From Lachnospiraceae bacterium (GTDB taxonomy: Bacteria; Bacillota; Clostridia; Lachnospirales; Lachnospiraceae): DNA of 60,278 nucleotides. Shown one piece after another: positions 27,261-34,879 of the stretch. The translations under genes were made by a program, and so were the position numbers. A model generated the notes under the pieces. It was not told the DNA's origin. It did no database searches and was given only the letters and a program-made list of their open reading frames with translations. The DNA lies in assembly GCA_910575555.1 (NCBI GenBank), contig CAJTFX010000030.1, forward strand, positions 1 through 60,278, given 5' to 3'. Every line of letters begins with the position of its first letter. Position 1 is the first letter of the stretch.

Positions 27261-28667
27261 TTATGCTGCATCCGTATGCGCGTCATCCGCTTCTTTTATG
27301 AACTGCTGCAAATCATCCCTCATGCACTGGAAATTCTCTGCCTGGCTGGCAATATATGAATCATTCCTGTTACAGTAATCCACAATCCAACCGTCTAAAT
27401 CAATGTCATTTTCAAAGGAATACGCCACAATCCCTATCAGCGACGGCATATTGCCCGCTTCCATAACCCCTTTATTGCAGCCTGCCTTCCGCATCAGCGC
27501 GTCCAGGACTTCCGCATACTGCTCAATGTCTCCCTTTGTGGCAAAAGGGACTACATTTTCCCGCACAAATTCAAACGCTTCCTCCAAATCAATTTCCGGC
27601 TCTGGCTTTGAAACATTGAGATATTCAAGCATCAAGGTTTCCAGTATATCCAGTTTTTCCATGATTACCGTTTTGTCTTTTGTGGAACGCTCATGTTCAA
27701 TTTCATCAAAAGTCTTTCCGTTGATTTCCTTTTCATTCAGGCCATTTTGGAACGCGCACAGGAAATCCGCAAACCTGCAGTCAGCCAATCCCAATTCTGT
27801 AAATTTATGGAACAGTGCAAACCATAAGAATGTATTTTTAGCCGTAAAAACGCTGTACAAGTCCCCTGCCACCATATTTTCCAGCCGCGCTATGCAGCCT
27901 TCCAGTATCTTGAACTCTTCCATGGAAGCGTTTTCATTCAGGTATGCGCCGATCTGGCCTGACTTCTTCCAACTGTCCAGATGGAACATGCACATGACGG
28001 ATTCCATGATTACGCGTTCCAGTGTGCCGTTCTTCCGTTCGGCTTTTGTGTATTCCGCTTCAATGAAGAATTCCCGTTTTAATATCTCCCGGATTTTCCT
28101 TGCGTACCTGTCAACGAATGTGAACGCTTTCTGGCTGACGTTCATCGACTTGCTGAAATTAAAGCGGCGCACAAGCCTTGATATCCGCTCCATGCTGTAA
28201 TTTTCGTGGATGACGCAGTCAAGCTGGTATTCATTGAATGTTTTCTGCAGTTCTTCCGGCAGCTGGCCAAAGCACTTCCGCCTGATGTCAAACTCCCGCG
28301 TTTCCCAGACGATGTCCCCCGCCCCGTCAATCTTCACTTCCCCGTCTGCGTCCCTCACTTTCGCCCGGTAGGAAATGATCGGCTCCTCAATGCTGGACGT
28401 TACCTTATAATTCCCAAACCGGAACATCATAAAGGCTGTCGACCGCTGAAGCCCGTCTATAATCCATGCCTGCGAATTTTCTTCCTGCCCAAGTATAATC
28501 GGCGGGATATAATCGCCGTTCAGGACGGAGACAATCAGCTCATTTGTCATTGCGTTGTTCCACTGCCCGCTCAGACGCTGCACGTCCGCGTCGGAACGGA
28601 TGTCAAGATCCCTCATTTTTTCCAGGTACATATTTAAAGTATATGTCTGCCTTTTCACTTTTGCCAT
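27261..28667 (-). CDS. DUF262 (ParB-like NTP-binding) protein
   Basis: 468 residues. ATG 28667 has GGAGGTAAAGG upstream. The N-terminus holds a DUF262/ParB-type core: DADVQRLSGQWNNAM, GDYIPPIILGQ and IIDGLQRSTAFM, where DGLQR corresponds to the DGQQR signature. The C-terminal 300 residues are helical and lack the fused HNH seen in GmrSD-type proteins; a separate HNH gene is in the same operon. It overlaps the sigma-like gene by 65 nt, so the two are translationally coupled. Possible roles are DNA-modification recognition or nucleotide-dependent regulation. Confidence 0.65.
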   Translation of the reverse strand: MAKVKRQTYTLNMYLEKMRDLDIRSDADVQRLSGQWNNAMTNELIVSVLNGDYIPPIILGQEENSQAWIIDGLQRSTAFMMFRFGNYKVTSSIEEPIISYRAKVRDADGEVKIDGAGDIVWETREFDIRRKCFGQLPEELQKTFNEYQLDCVIHENYSMERISRLVRRFNFSKSMNVSQKAFTFVDRYARKIREILKREFFIEAEYTKAERKNGTLERVIMESVMCMFHLDSWKKSGQIGAYLNENASMEEFKILEGCIARLENMVAGDLYSVFTAKNTFLWFALFHKFTELGLADCRFADFLCAFQNGLNEKEINGKTFDEIEHERSTKDKTVIMEKLDILETLMLEYLNVSKPEPEIDLEEAFEFVRENVVPFATKGDIEQYAEVLDALMRKAGCNKGVMEAGNMPSLIGIVAYSFENDIDLDGWIVDYCNRNDSYIASQAENFQCMRDDLQQFIKEADDAHTDAA

Positions 28668-29238
28668 TTTCCTTTACCTCCATGTATAACAATATCCTGA
28701 TTTTCTCATATGACCGCATGTTTTCCAGTGTGTCCATGTACTCCCTTTGTGTCATGTGCAACGCTTCCTGTATCTCTGACGCTTTGTAACAGAAAGACAG
28801 CAGCCCCAACACTTCCTTCTGCTTCCTGGACAGCATTCGCAGGTACTTTTCCAATTTATATGTTATTGCATTTACTTCCTCAAATACTTCTTCTTCCATG
28901 TCAAAGCTGTCCGCGATTGTTTCACCCAATGTATAATTTTCTCCATCCCCCACAGGCGCGTCTAACGACAAGGCCATCCGGTCAGCCTTGCGCTTCTCAC
29001 GGTTCCTTCTGGTGATCTCTGACTTAATTTTGTTGGACAGACAGACATATAAGAACCCGTCAAAGGACTGTTCCCCGTCATATCTCTTCATTGCATATAC
29101 GAACGTTTCATTCGCCAGGGAATAGAAATCGTCCTTGTCCTTGCCGTATATCCCGCCAAATTTTAATAATATCCTATCCACCATCCTGTGGAGCTTCCTT
29201 GCGTTATCGGCATAATATGTAATCAATATCTGTTCCAT
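28603..29238 (-). CDS. Sigma-70-family protein
   Basis: 211 residues. The N-terminal half (YSLANETFVYAMKRYDGEQ, FDGFLYVCLSNKIKSEITRR) matches sigma region 2, the middle is an acidic linker, and MLSRKQKEVLGLLSFCYKAS followed by EIQEALHMTQREYMDTL matches region 4. Its 3' end overlaps the DUF262 gene by 65 nt. It may direct host RNA polymerase to promoters of this operon or the element. Confidence 0.7.
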   Translation of the reverse strand: MEQILITYYADNARKLHRMVDRILLKFGGIYGKDKDDFYSLANETFVYAMKRYDGEQSFDGFLYVCLSNKIKSEITRRNREKRKADRMALSLDAPVGDGENYTLGETIADSFDMEEEVFEEVNAITYKLEKYLRMLSRKQKEVLGLLSFCYKASEIQEALHMTQREYMDTLENMRSYEKIRILLYMEVKENGKSEKADIYFKYVPGKNEGS

Positions 29239-29250
29239 TTTGCTGTACCC

Positions 29251-29415
29251 TTATCCCTTCTTATTTTTGCCCTGTGTGTCCATTGCGGGCGCGTCCTGAA
29301 GCCGTCCCATGCGGCCTTTAAAACCTGTCTCTGGCTGGTATACGGCTGTTTTCCCTATCTTTGTGACAATGCCGTTTTCCTTTTGGACGGCAAACTCAAT
29401 TTCCTGTGTATGCAT
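29251..29415 (-). CDS. Small hypothetical protein (54 aa)
   Basis: Starts MHTQEIEFAVQKENG at ATG 29415 with GGAGGG 8 nt upstream. Ends in a basic tail (QGKNKKG) 12 nt before the sigma-like gene. Operon member. Confidence 0.45.
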   Translation of the reverse strand: MHTQEIEFAVQKENGIVTKIGKTAVYQPETGFKGRMGRLQDAPAMDTQGKNKKG

Positions 29416-29481
29416 TTTCATTCCCTCCTGAATGCGGCTTTCTTGGGGAACCCAATCCCCCTGCGCCGGCAGAACCATCCT

Positions 29482-29802
29482 CTAACTTACCCTCAATACA
29501 CTGTAATAGCTTACTTTCCTTACCTTCTGGTAATCTTTGTCATTGAGCAGCTTTTTCACTTCCTCCTTGTCAACTGTTTCACGCTCCTGCGGGGAATAGG
29601 TTGCCTTGCACATGTTGCCAATAAACTGTAAGATTTCCTTTCCCTTGCTGTTGGTTGTAAGGCAGTCATTCAAGTTATCCATAAGATACTCAATAATATC
29701 CATATCCAATGCCTTGATATCGTCTTCCATCTTCTTAAGCTGCATCTGCAGGCTTTTCCTTTTTTCCATTTTCTGATTCATTTCCGCTGTTGTGATGCAC
29801 AT
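29482..29802 (-). CDS. Coiled-coil protein (106 aa), first operon gene
   Basis: Starts MCITTAEMNQKMEKRKS at ATG 29802 with AAAGGATGG upstream. Residues 10-45 form a coiled coil. First gene of the operon that runs to about 24 kb; a TATAAT-like -10 lies near 29905 within the operator region. Confidence 0.55.
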   Translation of the reverse strand: MCITTAEMNQKMEKRKSLQMQLKKMEDDIKALDMDIIEYLMDNLNDCLTTNSKGKEILQFIGNMCKATYSPQERETVDKEEVKKLLNDKDYQKVRKVSYYSVLRVS

Positions 29803-29910
29803 AATAAATCCATCCTTTCTTTTGAGTGCTGTTTGTGGGTGTTTCCGGCTTACCCGGATGATTTGTTTATCATATTTCAGTTGTTTGCTTTGTTTATCTT
29901 ATGTGATTAT

Positions 29911-29995
29911 AGTACACTAAAACGAACTGAATTTCAATATAAATAGTTCATAAAAACGTACTTAATTTATTGTGGATAGTACACAAAAACGACAT
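29911..29995. promoter_or_regulatory. Three operators between divergent operons
   Basis: Three 18-bp sites: AGTACACTAAAACGAACT (29911), AGTTCATAAAAACGTACT (29945) and AGTACACAAAAACGACAT (29978). Each has AGTWC half-sites around an 8-bp A-rich centre (the third is degenerate). Spacing is 34 and 33 bp, close to three helical turns. They lie between the sigma/DUF262/HNH operon (minus) and the XRE gene (plus), so the XRE protein probably binds here. Confidence 0.65.
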
Positions 29996-30002
29996 TTTTC
30001 AC

Positions 30003-30031
30003 TTTACAAATAAACACATGTTTGATACAAT
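30003..30031 (+). promoter_or_regulatory. Promoter of the XRE gene
   Basis: TTTACA (30003-30008), 17-bp spacer, TACAAT (30026-30031), followed by the ribosome site AGGAGGTG at about 30039-30046. Confidence 0.65.
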
Positions 30032-30051
30032 GTATACAGGAGGTGTTAATA

Positions 30052-30303
30052 GTGCCAAAAGAAAGATATTTACCAGGGAAAATCAATTATGAAAAACTCT
30101 TTTCCTTAATGAATACAAAAGGAATAAAAAAAACAAATCTTCGTAATGATTACAAAATACATCCTACTACAATACAAAAAATTGTAGCTGGTGAAACAAT
30201 CAATACTGATACTATTGTAATCTTATGTGATGCCCTCAACTGCCAGCCTGGTGACATCATGGAATACATACCAGATCCACCAGACAACCCAGACAGCCAG
30301 TAA
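30052..30303 (+). CDS. XRE-family transcriptional regulator
   Basis: 83 residues. The GTG at 30052 has AGGAGGTG 5-6 nt upstream. The HTH is NLRNDYKIHPTTIQKIVAGE, with ALNCQPGDIMEYIPD at the end, typical of the Cro/C1 YozG-like group. It stands divergently to the sigma/DUF262/HNH operon with three shared operators, so a repressor role is likely. Confidence 0.8.
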   Translation: MPKERYLPGKINYEKLFSLMNTKGIKKTNLRNDYKIHPTTIQKIVAGETINTDTIVILCDALNCQPGDIMEYIPDPPDNPDSQ

Positions 30304-30317
30304 ATACCTTTGTCCAG

Positions 30318-30350
30318 AGCCTTGCACAGTCACAAGTGCAGGGCTTTTCT
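30318..30350 (+). terminator. Terminator of the XRE gene
   Basis: Stem AGCCTTGCAC/GTGCAGGGCT with loop AGTCACAA, then TTTTCTATTTT. Confidence 0.75.
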
Positions 30351-30414
30351 ATTTTCTAAATATCGTTTTGTGTTTAGTATTATGTTTTCAATGTGCTGTT
30401 TCTGCAAATTAAAA

Positions 30415-30460
30415 AGGTGTAAAGCCTTAATAATTCAATAAAGACTTTACACCTAAAATT
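30415..30460. terminator. Hairpin AGGTGTAAAG, probable terminator
   Basis: Arms AGGTGTAAAG (30415-30424) and CTTTACACCT (30445-30454) with an A/T-rich loop and T-rich 3' flank. It is one of four related GTGTAAAG words in this block (also near 30733, 31664 and 32182) and probably ends the minus-strand 58-aa gene. Confidence 0.5.
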
Positions 30461-30491
30461 TTATTTTATTTGATTAGTTATTTAGTTACTG

Positions 30492-30668
30492 CTAACTTTC
30501 CGTTAGTGGTGGTTTCTGATAAAGTTTTCGATTAATTTGATTGCGTTTAAACTCAATTTCATCTAATACCTCTTGACAATTCACTTTTTTCGCCACCCGT
30601 TCTATCTCTTCAAGCAGCGATATTTGGTCTAATAGAATCCCGTTATATTCTTTTTCAGTCATTGGCAT
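30492..30668 (-). CDS. Small protein (58 aa)
   Basis: Starts MPMTEKEYNGILLDQISLLE at ATG 30668 with AAGGTGAT 5-6 nt upstream. Helical, charged. Clear ribosome site; no family recognised. Confidence 0.55.
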   Translation of the reverse strand: MPMTEKEYNGILLDQISLLEEIERVAKKVNCQEVLDEIEFKRNQINRKLYQKPPLTES

Positions 30669-30801
30669 ACAATCACCTTCTTTCTATTTGCGCCTTTTAT
30701 ATGATACTTTAATTATAGCAGACGCACAGTTCAGGTGTAAAGCCTTTATTCAATTATCAAGGTTCTGTTTGGTGCTTGTATAGGATTGTGTTGCTATCCC
30801 G

Positions 30802-30852
30802 ATAGGCTTGTTTGCTTTGATGCTACGGTCATAGAACTGCCGACAAGCCTAT
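30802..30852 (-). terminator. Hairpin ATAGGCTTGT after the 64-aa gene
   Basis: Arms ATAGGCTTGT (30802-30811) and ACAAGCCTAT (30843-30852), right after the stop at 30859. No strong T-run, so a terminator is likely but unproved. Confidence 0.45.
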
Positions 30853-30858
30853 AATCAT

Positions 30859-31053
30859 TTATTTCTCTTCCATACTTATAATCTTTCCTGCCAGTTCCCA
30901 TGTTTGTTTTGCTTTGACTATCAAAGAATCTCCTATTTCTTCTTCATTTGGAATACCCTTTGCCAGATCTGCTAATTTGTCTCCATAATTCATGCAAGCT
31001 GCATACAGTAGTTGTAATTCTTCTCTTGTAAAAGTGATTGTGATATCTTTCAT
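30859..31053 (-). CDS. Small protein (64 aa), unknown
   Basis: Starts MKDITITFTREELQLLYAAC at ATG 31053 with AGGTAAATGAT upstream. Its promoter has the operator of the RHH regulator in its spacer, so it is probably repressed by that protein. Confidence 0.55.
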   Translation of the reverse strand: MKDITITFTREELQLLYAACMNYGDKLADLAKGIPNEEEIGDSLIVKAKQTWELAGKIISMEEK

Positions 31054-31110
31054 ATCATTTACCTGCCTTTCATTTGTTGTGTTTGTTGCTCTGTTTGACT
31101 TGTTGAGTTT

Positions 31111-31139
31111 ATTATATAACACGCTATCGTGTTATTCAA
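31111..31139 (-). promoter_or_regulatory. Promoter of the 64-aa gene with operator inside
   Basis: On the minus strand: TTGAAT, 17-bp spacer, TATAAT. The spacer is the palindrome TAACACGCTATCGTGTTA (31117-31134), so a bound regulator would block the promoter. Confidence 0.65.
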
Positions 31140-31606
31140 GACGTAATACTTACTAATTTTATACCGATATCGTTTTATATTTTTGTGCAATTTTTAACAC
31201 GATATCGTTGTCATTGACAAAAAAGAGTTTATGTGATATCGTGTTATATAAAGATAAAACTATAACAAATCATGAAAAATGAGGTATATATATATGGAAG
31301 AAAAAAAGAAAGCATCCGCCGCTCATATTAGAGCAACTACAAAATGGGAAAAAGAAAACTATGATAAAGTTTTAGTTAGATTTCCTAAAGGAACCAAAGA
31401 GCAAATAACAAGTTCTGGTGCAAAAAGTGTAAATGGCTTTATTGTTGAAGCTGTAAAAGAAAAGTTAAATAATAAATAGAAATATATTATAAAATCTTAA
31501 AAATAACACGGTATCGTTATGTATATTATTGCTAATATTCAATATACGATATCGTGTTATTTTTGTTGACTTTTCCGGTATTGCATTTAACACGATATCG
31601 TGTTAA
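31117..31606. promoter_or_regulatory. Seven ACGATATCGT operators
   Basis: Palindromes on TAACACGATATCGTGTTA lie at 31117, 31161 (degenerate), 31195, 31231, 31504, 31543 and 31587. Four are upstream and three downstream of the RHH gene; the last (TTAACACGATATCGTGTTAA, 31587-31606) is a perfect 20-mer. They are the likely sites of the RHH protein. Confidence 0.65.
31294..31479 (+). CDS. Arc/CopG-type RHH regulator
   Basis: 61 residues from ATG 31294 (GAGGTATATATAT upstream). YDKVLVRFPKGTKEQITSSG then KSVNGFIVEAVKEKL is a classic ribbon-helix-helix. Operators surround the gene on both sides, so autoregulation is expected, together with control of the 64-aa gene and possibly the genes after 31.7 kb. 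Confidence 0.75.
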   Translation: MEEKKKASAAHIRATTKWEKENYDKVLVRFPKGTKEQITSSGAKSVNGFIVEAVKEKLNNK

Positions 31607-31667
31607 TATTATCATAACAAATAAATCAAACATCACCAACACAAAGCACATTGACAATTCAATAGAC

Positions 31668-31696
31668 TTTACACTCTCCTATAAATCCGTTATAAT
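31668..31696 (+). promoter_or_regulatory. Promoter of the 31742 gene
   Basis: TTTACA (31668-31673), 17-bp spacer, TATAAT (31691-31696). Confidence 0.7.
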
Positions 31697-31741
31697 GATA
31701 ATAACTTATAAATAGTATCATCATTAAAAGGCGGTGAAAGG

Positions 31742-31924
31742 ATGGTAGAAGAAATGACAGATAAAGAATTAATCACGGTAACTATTGACAGATATACAGA
31801 TTTACAGCAGATTAAAAAAGCAAATGGCGGTCATGAAAACGAAATGCTTGATTATTTAATTAAAGTAACCACTGCAAAATTATCATCATTAGGTGTAAAT
31901 GTGGAAGACATAACTTTAAAATGA
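31742..31924 (+). CDS. Small protein (60 aa)
   Basis: Starts MVEEMTDKELITVTIDRYTD; GGTGAAAGG upstream. Helical with a conserved-looking YTDLQQIKKAN. Followed by the 31943 gene after 18 nt. Unknown function. Confidence 0.55.
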   Translation: MVEEMTDKELITVTIDRYTDLQQIKKANGGHENEMLDYLIKVTTAKLSSLGVNVEDITLK

Positions 31925-31942
31925 AAGACTGGTAAAAGACTT

Positions 31943-32140
31943 ATGACAAAAAAAGAATTGCTTCAAAATTCACTTGACGAGTTTATGCGGATACAAAAAT
32001 ATTTGCGGTTAATTCAGGATAAAGATTCAGACATTTATAAAGAAATCAAGCAACGATATAATGAATTAAAAGTAATTTTAAATTCTATATCCGATTTTGA
32101 TTTATCAGTTTTTGCAGAACTTGACGAAATCAAAGAGTAA
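31943..32140 (+). CDS. Small protein (65 aa)
   Basis: Starts MTKKELLQNSLDEFMRIQKY; the ribosome site is weak, so coupling to the previous gene is likely. All-helical, acidic. A terminator follows at 32182-32225. Confidence 0.5.
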   Translation: MTKKELLQNSLDEFMRIQKYLRLIQDKDSDIYKEIKQRYNELKVILNSISDFDLSVFAELDEIKE

Positions 32141-32181
32141 CCGCAACATAACAAACAACTAAATAACCACACCAAACTAAG

Positions 32182-32225
32182 AGTGTAAAGCCTATTGAAT
32201 TGCCAAAGGCTTTGCACTTTTTTTA
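32182..32225 (+). terminator. Terminator of the 31.7-32.1 kb genes
   Basis: AGTGTAAAGCCT (32182-32193) pairs with AGGCTTTGCACT (32207-32218), then a T-run. Confidence 0.8.
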
Positions 32226-32243
32226 TTGGATGGAGGAAACAGC

Positions 32244-32357
32244 ATGATTAAAAAGAACGTCACTTACTACGAGTACCGTATATTGAAAGCAATCTATGTA
32301 AGCATAAAGGTTCTCAAAGCGGACGACAACAGCGCAACAATCGTTATCAAAAATTAA
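32244..32357 (+). CDS. Tiny basic protein (37 aa)
   Basis: MIKKNVTYYEYRILKAIYVS...TIVIKN, with GGAGG 6-7 nt upstream. Short but with a clear ribosome site and co-directional with the J-domain gene 33 nt downstream. Confidence 0.5.
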   Translation: MIKKNVTYYEYRILKAIYVSIKVLKADDNSATIVIKN

Positions 32358-32389
32358 CATACACAAACGGAATAAAGGAGGTATCGGCT

Positions 32390-32902
32390 ATGACATATTT
32401 CAAGAATATCAATACACTGGAAGAATTAAGGAAGCAATATCGTGACTTACTCAAGATTCACCACCCTGATAATGGCGGCAATGTGTCAGACATGCAGGAA
32501 ATCAATACGGAATATGATAAGCTGTTTAAAGCATTGAAGGATAAGCACGAGAGCAAGTCAGCGGATAGTAAAGAAGAAAACGCAAAGACAGACTTTAGTA
32601 ATATGAAGTATGACTTTTCAGAGGATGCAAAGCTGAGGGAAATGCTCAGCAAGATAACCAGCTTTGACGGCATCACCATTGAGGTATGCGGCAACTGGAT
32701 ATGGGCTTTTGATTCATATAATTACAGGAAAGAATTGAAAGAACTCGGATTCAAATATGCAAGAAATAAGAAAGCCTGGTACTGGCATAGCGATTGTTTT
32801 CGCAAGCGTAGCCACAAAACATTGAGCATGGATGACATACGCAACTACTACGGCAGTACAGAGGTAGAGACAGGCGGAATAAAGAGGCTGAAACAAGCGT
32901 AA
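32390..32902 (+). CDS. J-domain protein with C-terminal strand domain
   Basis: 170 residues from ATG 32390 with AAAGGAGG upstream. YFKNINTLEELRKQYRDLLK-IHHPDNGG has the HPD triad, N-terminal as usual. The C-terminal half (ITIEVCGNWIWAFDSYNYRK, FKYARNKKAWYWHSDCFR) is a conserved unit in Clostridia mobile elements. Second J protein of the element, unlike the ClpX-linked one. Confidence 0.75.
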   Translation: MTYFKNINTLEELRKQYRDLLKIHHPDNGGNVSDMQEINTEYDKLFKALKDKHESKSADSKEENAKTDFSNMKYDFSEDAKLREMLSKITSFDGITIEVCGNWIWAFDSYNYRKELKELGFKYARNKKAWYWHSDCFRKRSHKTLSMDDIRNYYGSTEVETGGIKRLKQA

Positions 32903-32999
32903 CCGCAAACAAACAAGGGTGTAACCAATGGAAACGGCTGCACCCTGACAATATAAGAAAAGGATACTACTACTATTTAGAAAGACAGGTATAATAATT

Positions 33000-33227
33000 A
33001 TGACAGTAAATGGATCAAGGCAATTCAGGGGAAATGATGGGAAAAGCTATTTGGTGCAGGATGCACACAAGGCAGACATGCATAAGGGAAAATATATTTT
33101 GGCCGTCAAAGTAAATGGCATATATAAACTGTGTTATGACATGTTTTATAAGCTGTTGTATTTTGACACGATCAAGGATGCACAAAGGGAGGTGTTGTAC
33201 AGTGCTGATTTTATCAGAACCATGTGA
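33000..33227 (+). CDS. Hypothetical protein (75 aa)
   Basis: Starts MTVNGSRQFRGNDGKSYLVQ at 33000 with AGGTATAATAATT upstream. Basic, aromatic-rich. Terminator at 33318-33352. Confidence 0.5.
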   Translation: MTVNGSRQFRGNDGKSYLVQDAHKADMHKGKYILAVKVNGIYKLCYDMFYKLLYFDTIKDAQREVLYSADFIRTM

Positions 33228-33317
33228 GAATAATGTGAAAATGCAGGTTAAAACTATTTGATTTCTATGGAATGCATCTGAAAAATAGGAAAAATATATC
33301 TGAATATGGCAAACATT

Positions 33318-33352
33318 AAGACTGTGGGTTTCATTCTCTCGCAGTCTTTTCT
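33318..33352 (+). terminator. Terminator after the 75-aa gene
   Basis: AAGACTG (33318-33324) with CAGTCTT (33342-33348), followed by TTCTTTC. Confidence 0.6.
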
Positions 33353-33564
33353 TTCTGGCTTATGCGGCTTTCTTTTGGTGTATTTCAACGGTTCTGTGTG
33401 CGTTTTTAAGGGGAAAATTTAGATTGTAATGGTATGGTTGGAACCTTGTGTTAGGGTGTGGGTGGAAAGTGGCTGTATGGACGGAATATTGCGTTGTGCG
33501 GTATAGGATATTGGACTGGTTGGTGAACTGATAACTATTGTAATGGATGCAGCAGGGAAAGGTA

Positions 33565-33729
33565 CTAGTACATCGAAAATTAAATAACTGCTATATTCAC
33601 GCAGGATATGCTTTCGAGAGTGCAGGACAAAAAACGCAGGCGTAGCGGGCTACGTTGAGGCTTTTTGTCCTGTGCTATCGGAAGTATAGACAAGTGAAAA
33701 TGGCAGTTATTAATTATTCGATGTACTAG
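33565..33729. mobile_element. 165-bp palindromic MITE
   Basis: Nearly the whole element folds: end arms CTAGTACATCGAA/TTCGATGTACTAG, then AAATAACTGC/GCAGTTATT, CAGGACAAAAA/TTTTTGTCCTG and a central CGTAGC-GGG-CTACG. GGTA flanks both ends (33561-33564 and 33730-33733), consistent with a 4-bp target duplication. No reading frame. Confidence 0.7.
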
Positions 33730-34115
33730 GGTAGGTTTACATTTTATTTTTCGGACTTTAATGTGGGAAAGCGCCCATCTATTGCTCTCACACAATACGC
33801 CCTAATTTTGACATCGAACGAACAATATACTTTTCCAAAAACCAAATAGCCGAATCATGAACATTCAGCAAAAATAAAACTATACCAAGACAATGCACTT
33901 TTTAATGTATATCACATCACAACGTAACATACTTGAAGAAAAAATGGCAAAGTACATCACACTACAGTGTGCAGAATCAGCCGTCTTTTTATAATAAGAG
34001 ACTGTAATAATAAATAAAGACTACTATCGTAATGAATTATTCGTATACACTCATAATTCATTACTCTTTTAAAAATTTTTTAATTGCTAATGAATACAAT
34101 ATATCCAACAAGGGT

Positions 34116-34715
34116 GGGGGTAGGTTTAAATTCCAGTATATAATTTGCTGTATATAAGCATATACCCTATATAAAATTTGCCCTCTATTATTCCCGATAA
34201 TCTAATATACATCTTAGAATTTCAGCAGTAATATAATTACCTTACCAACTTATCACCTATTGTTATTCTGTCCAGAATTTAAACGTACACCATTGAACAG
34301 AATACAAATATAGGTATCCTCATTCAGGACACCATATAGGGGTACTTTACAAATCCATAATATAAGTTTTAATATATACGGTATACCCCAAATGAAATTT
34401 ACCCCTATTATTCCCATGATCAAATATGTACGTTAGAATTCCAGACATATTACATTTAACCTACCAATTTACCGCTAACAACCATTCTATCTGAAAATCT
34501 AATATATACCATTGAATTTAGGGCTATAATGATATTTGTCTGTGAAAGGATGATACCCAGGGGAGGGGGTATGTTTCAATCCAAAAATATAGTTCTCCAC
34601 ATATCCCCTATACCCTATATAAAATTTAACGTATCTTTTAGTCCTATAATCAGTTTTCAAGATGTTTCCATGTAGAATACTTTTACCCTGCCAATTTATC
34701 ACATAAAGGATTTTG
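34116..34715. repeat. Diverged 220-bp tandem repeats (3 units)
   Basis: Three degenerate units start near 34116, 34338 and 34565 (periods 222 and 227). Shared words in the same order: GGGGTA..TTT.AAATCC, TATACCC.ATATAAAATTT, CTATTATTCCC, TTAGAATTYCAG and CCTACCAATTTA. AT-rich and without a frame; possible centromere/partition or replication site, or a decayed array. Confidence 0.55.
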
Positions 34716-34879
34716 GTTTGAGTTGATTTTTGATAAATTGGTATAACAATTATAATGGAAAATTGCTTATAATATGGCAGGACTGGTGTAGTATATAAAT
34801 GAAATCACTTATGAGAATGCATGTACCGAAACATAGATATACATACACAAAAATCAAGCAAATTATATCTTTTCAATAT

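Noticed and set aside
34116-34715. CRISPR array
   Set aside because: Units are about 220 bp and diverged, without short exact repeats and unique spacers; no cas genes in the window.
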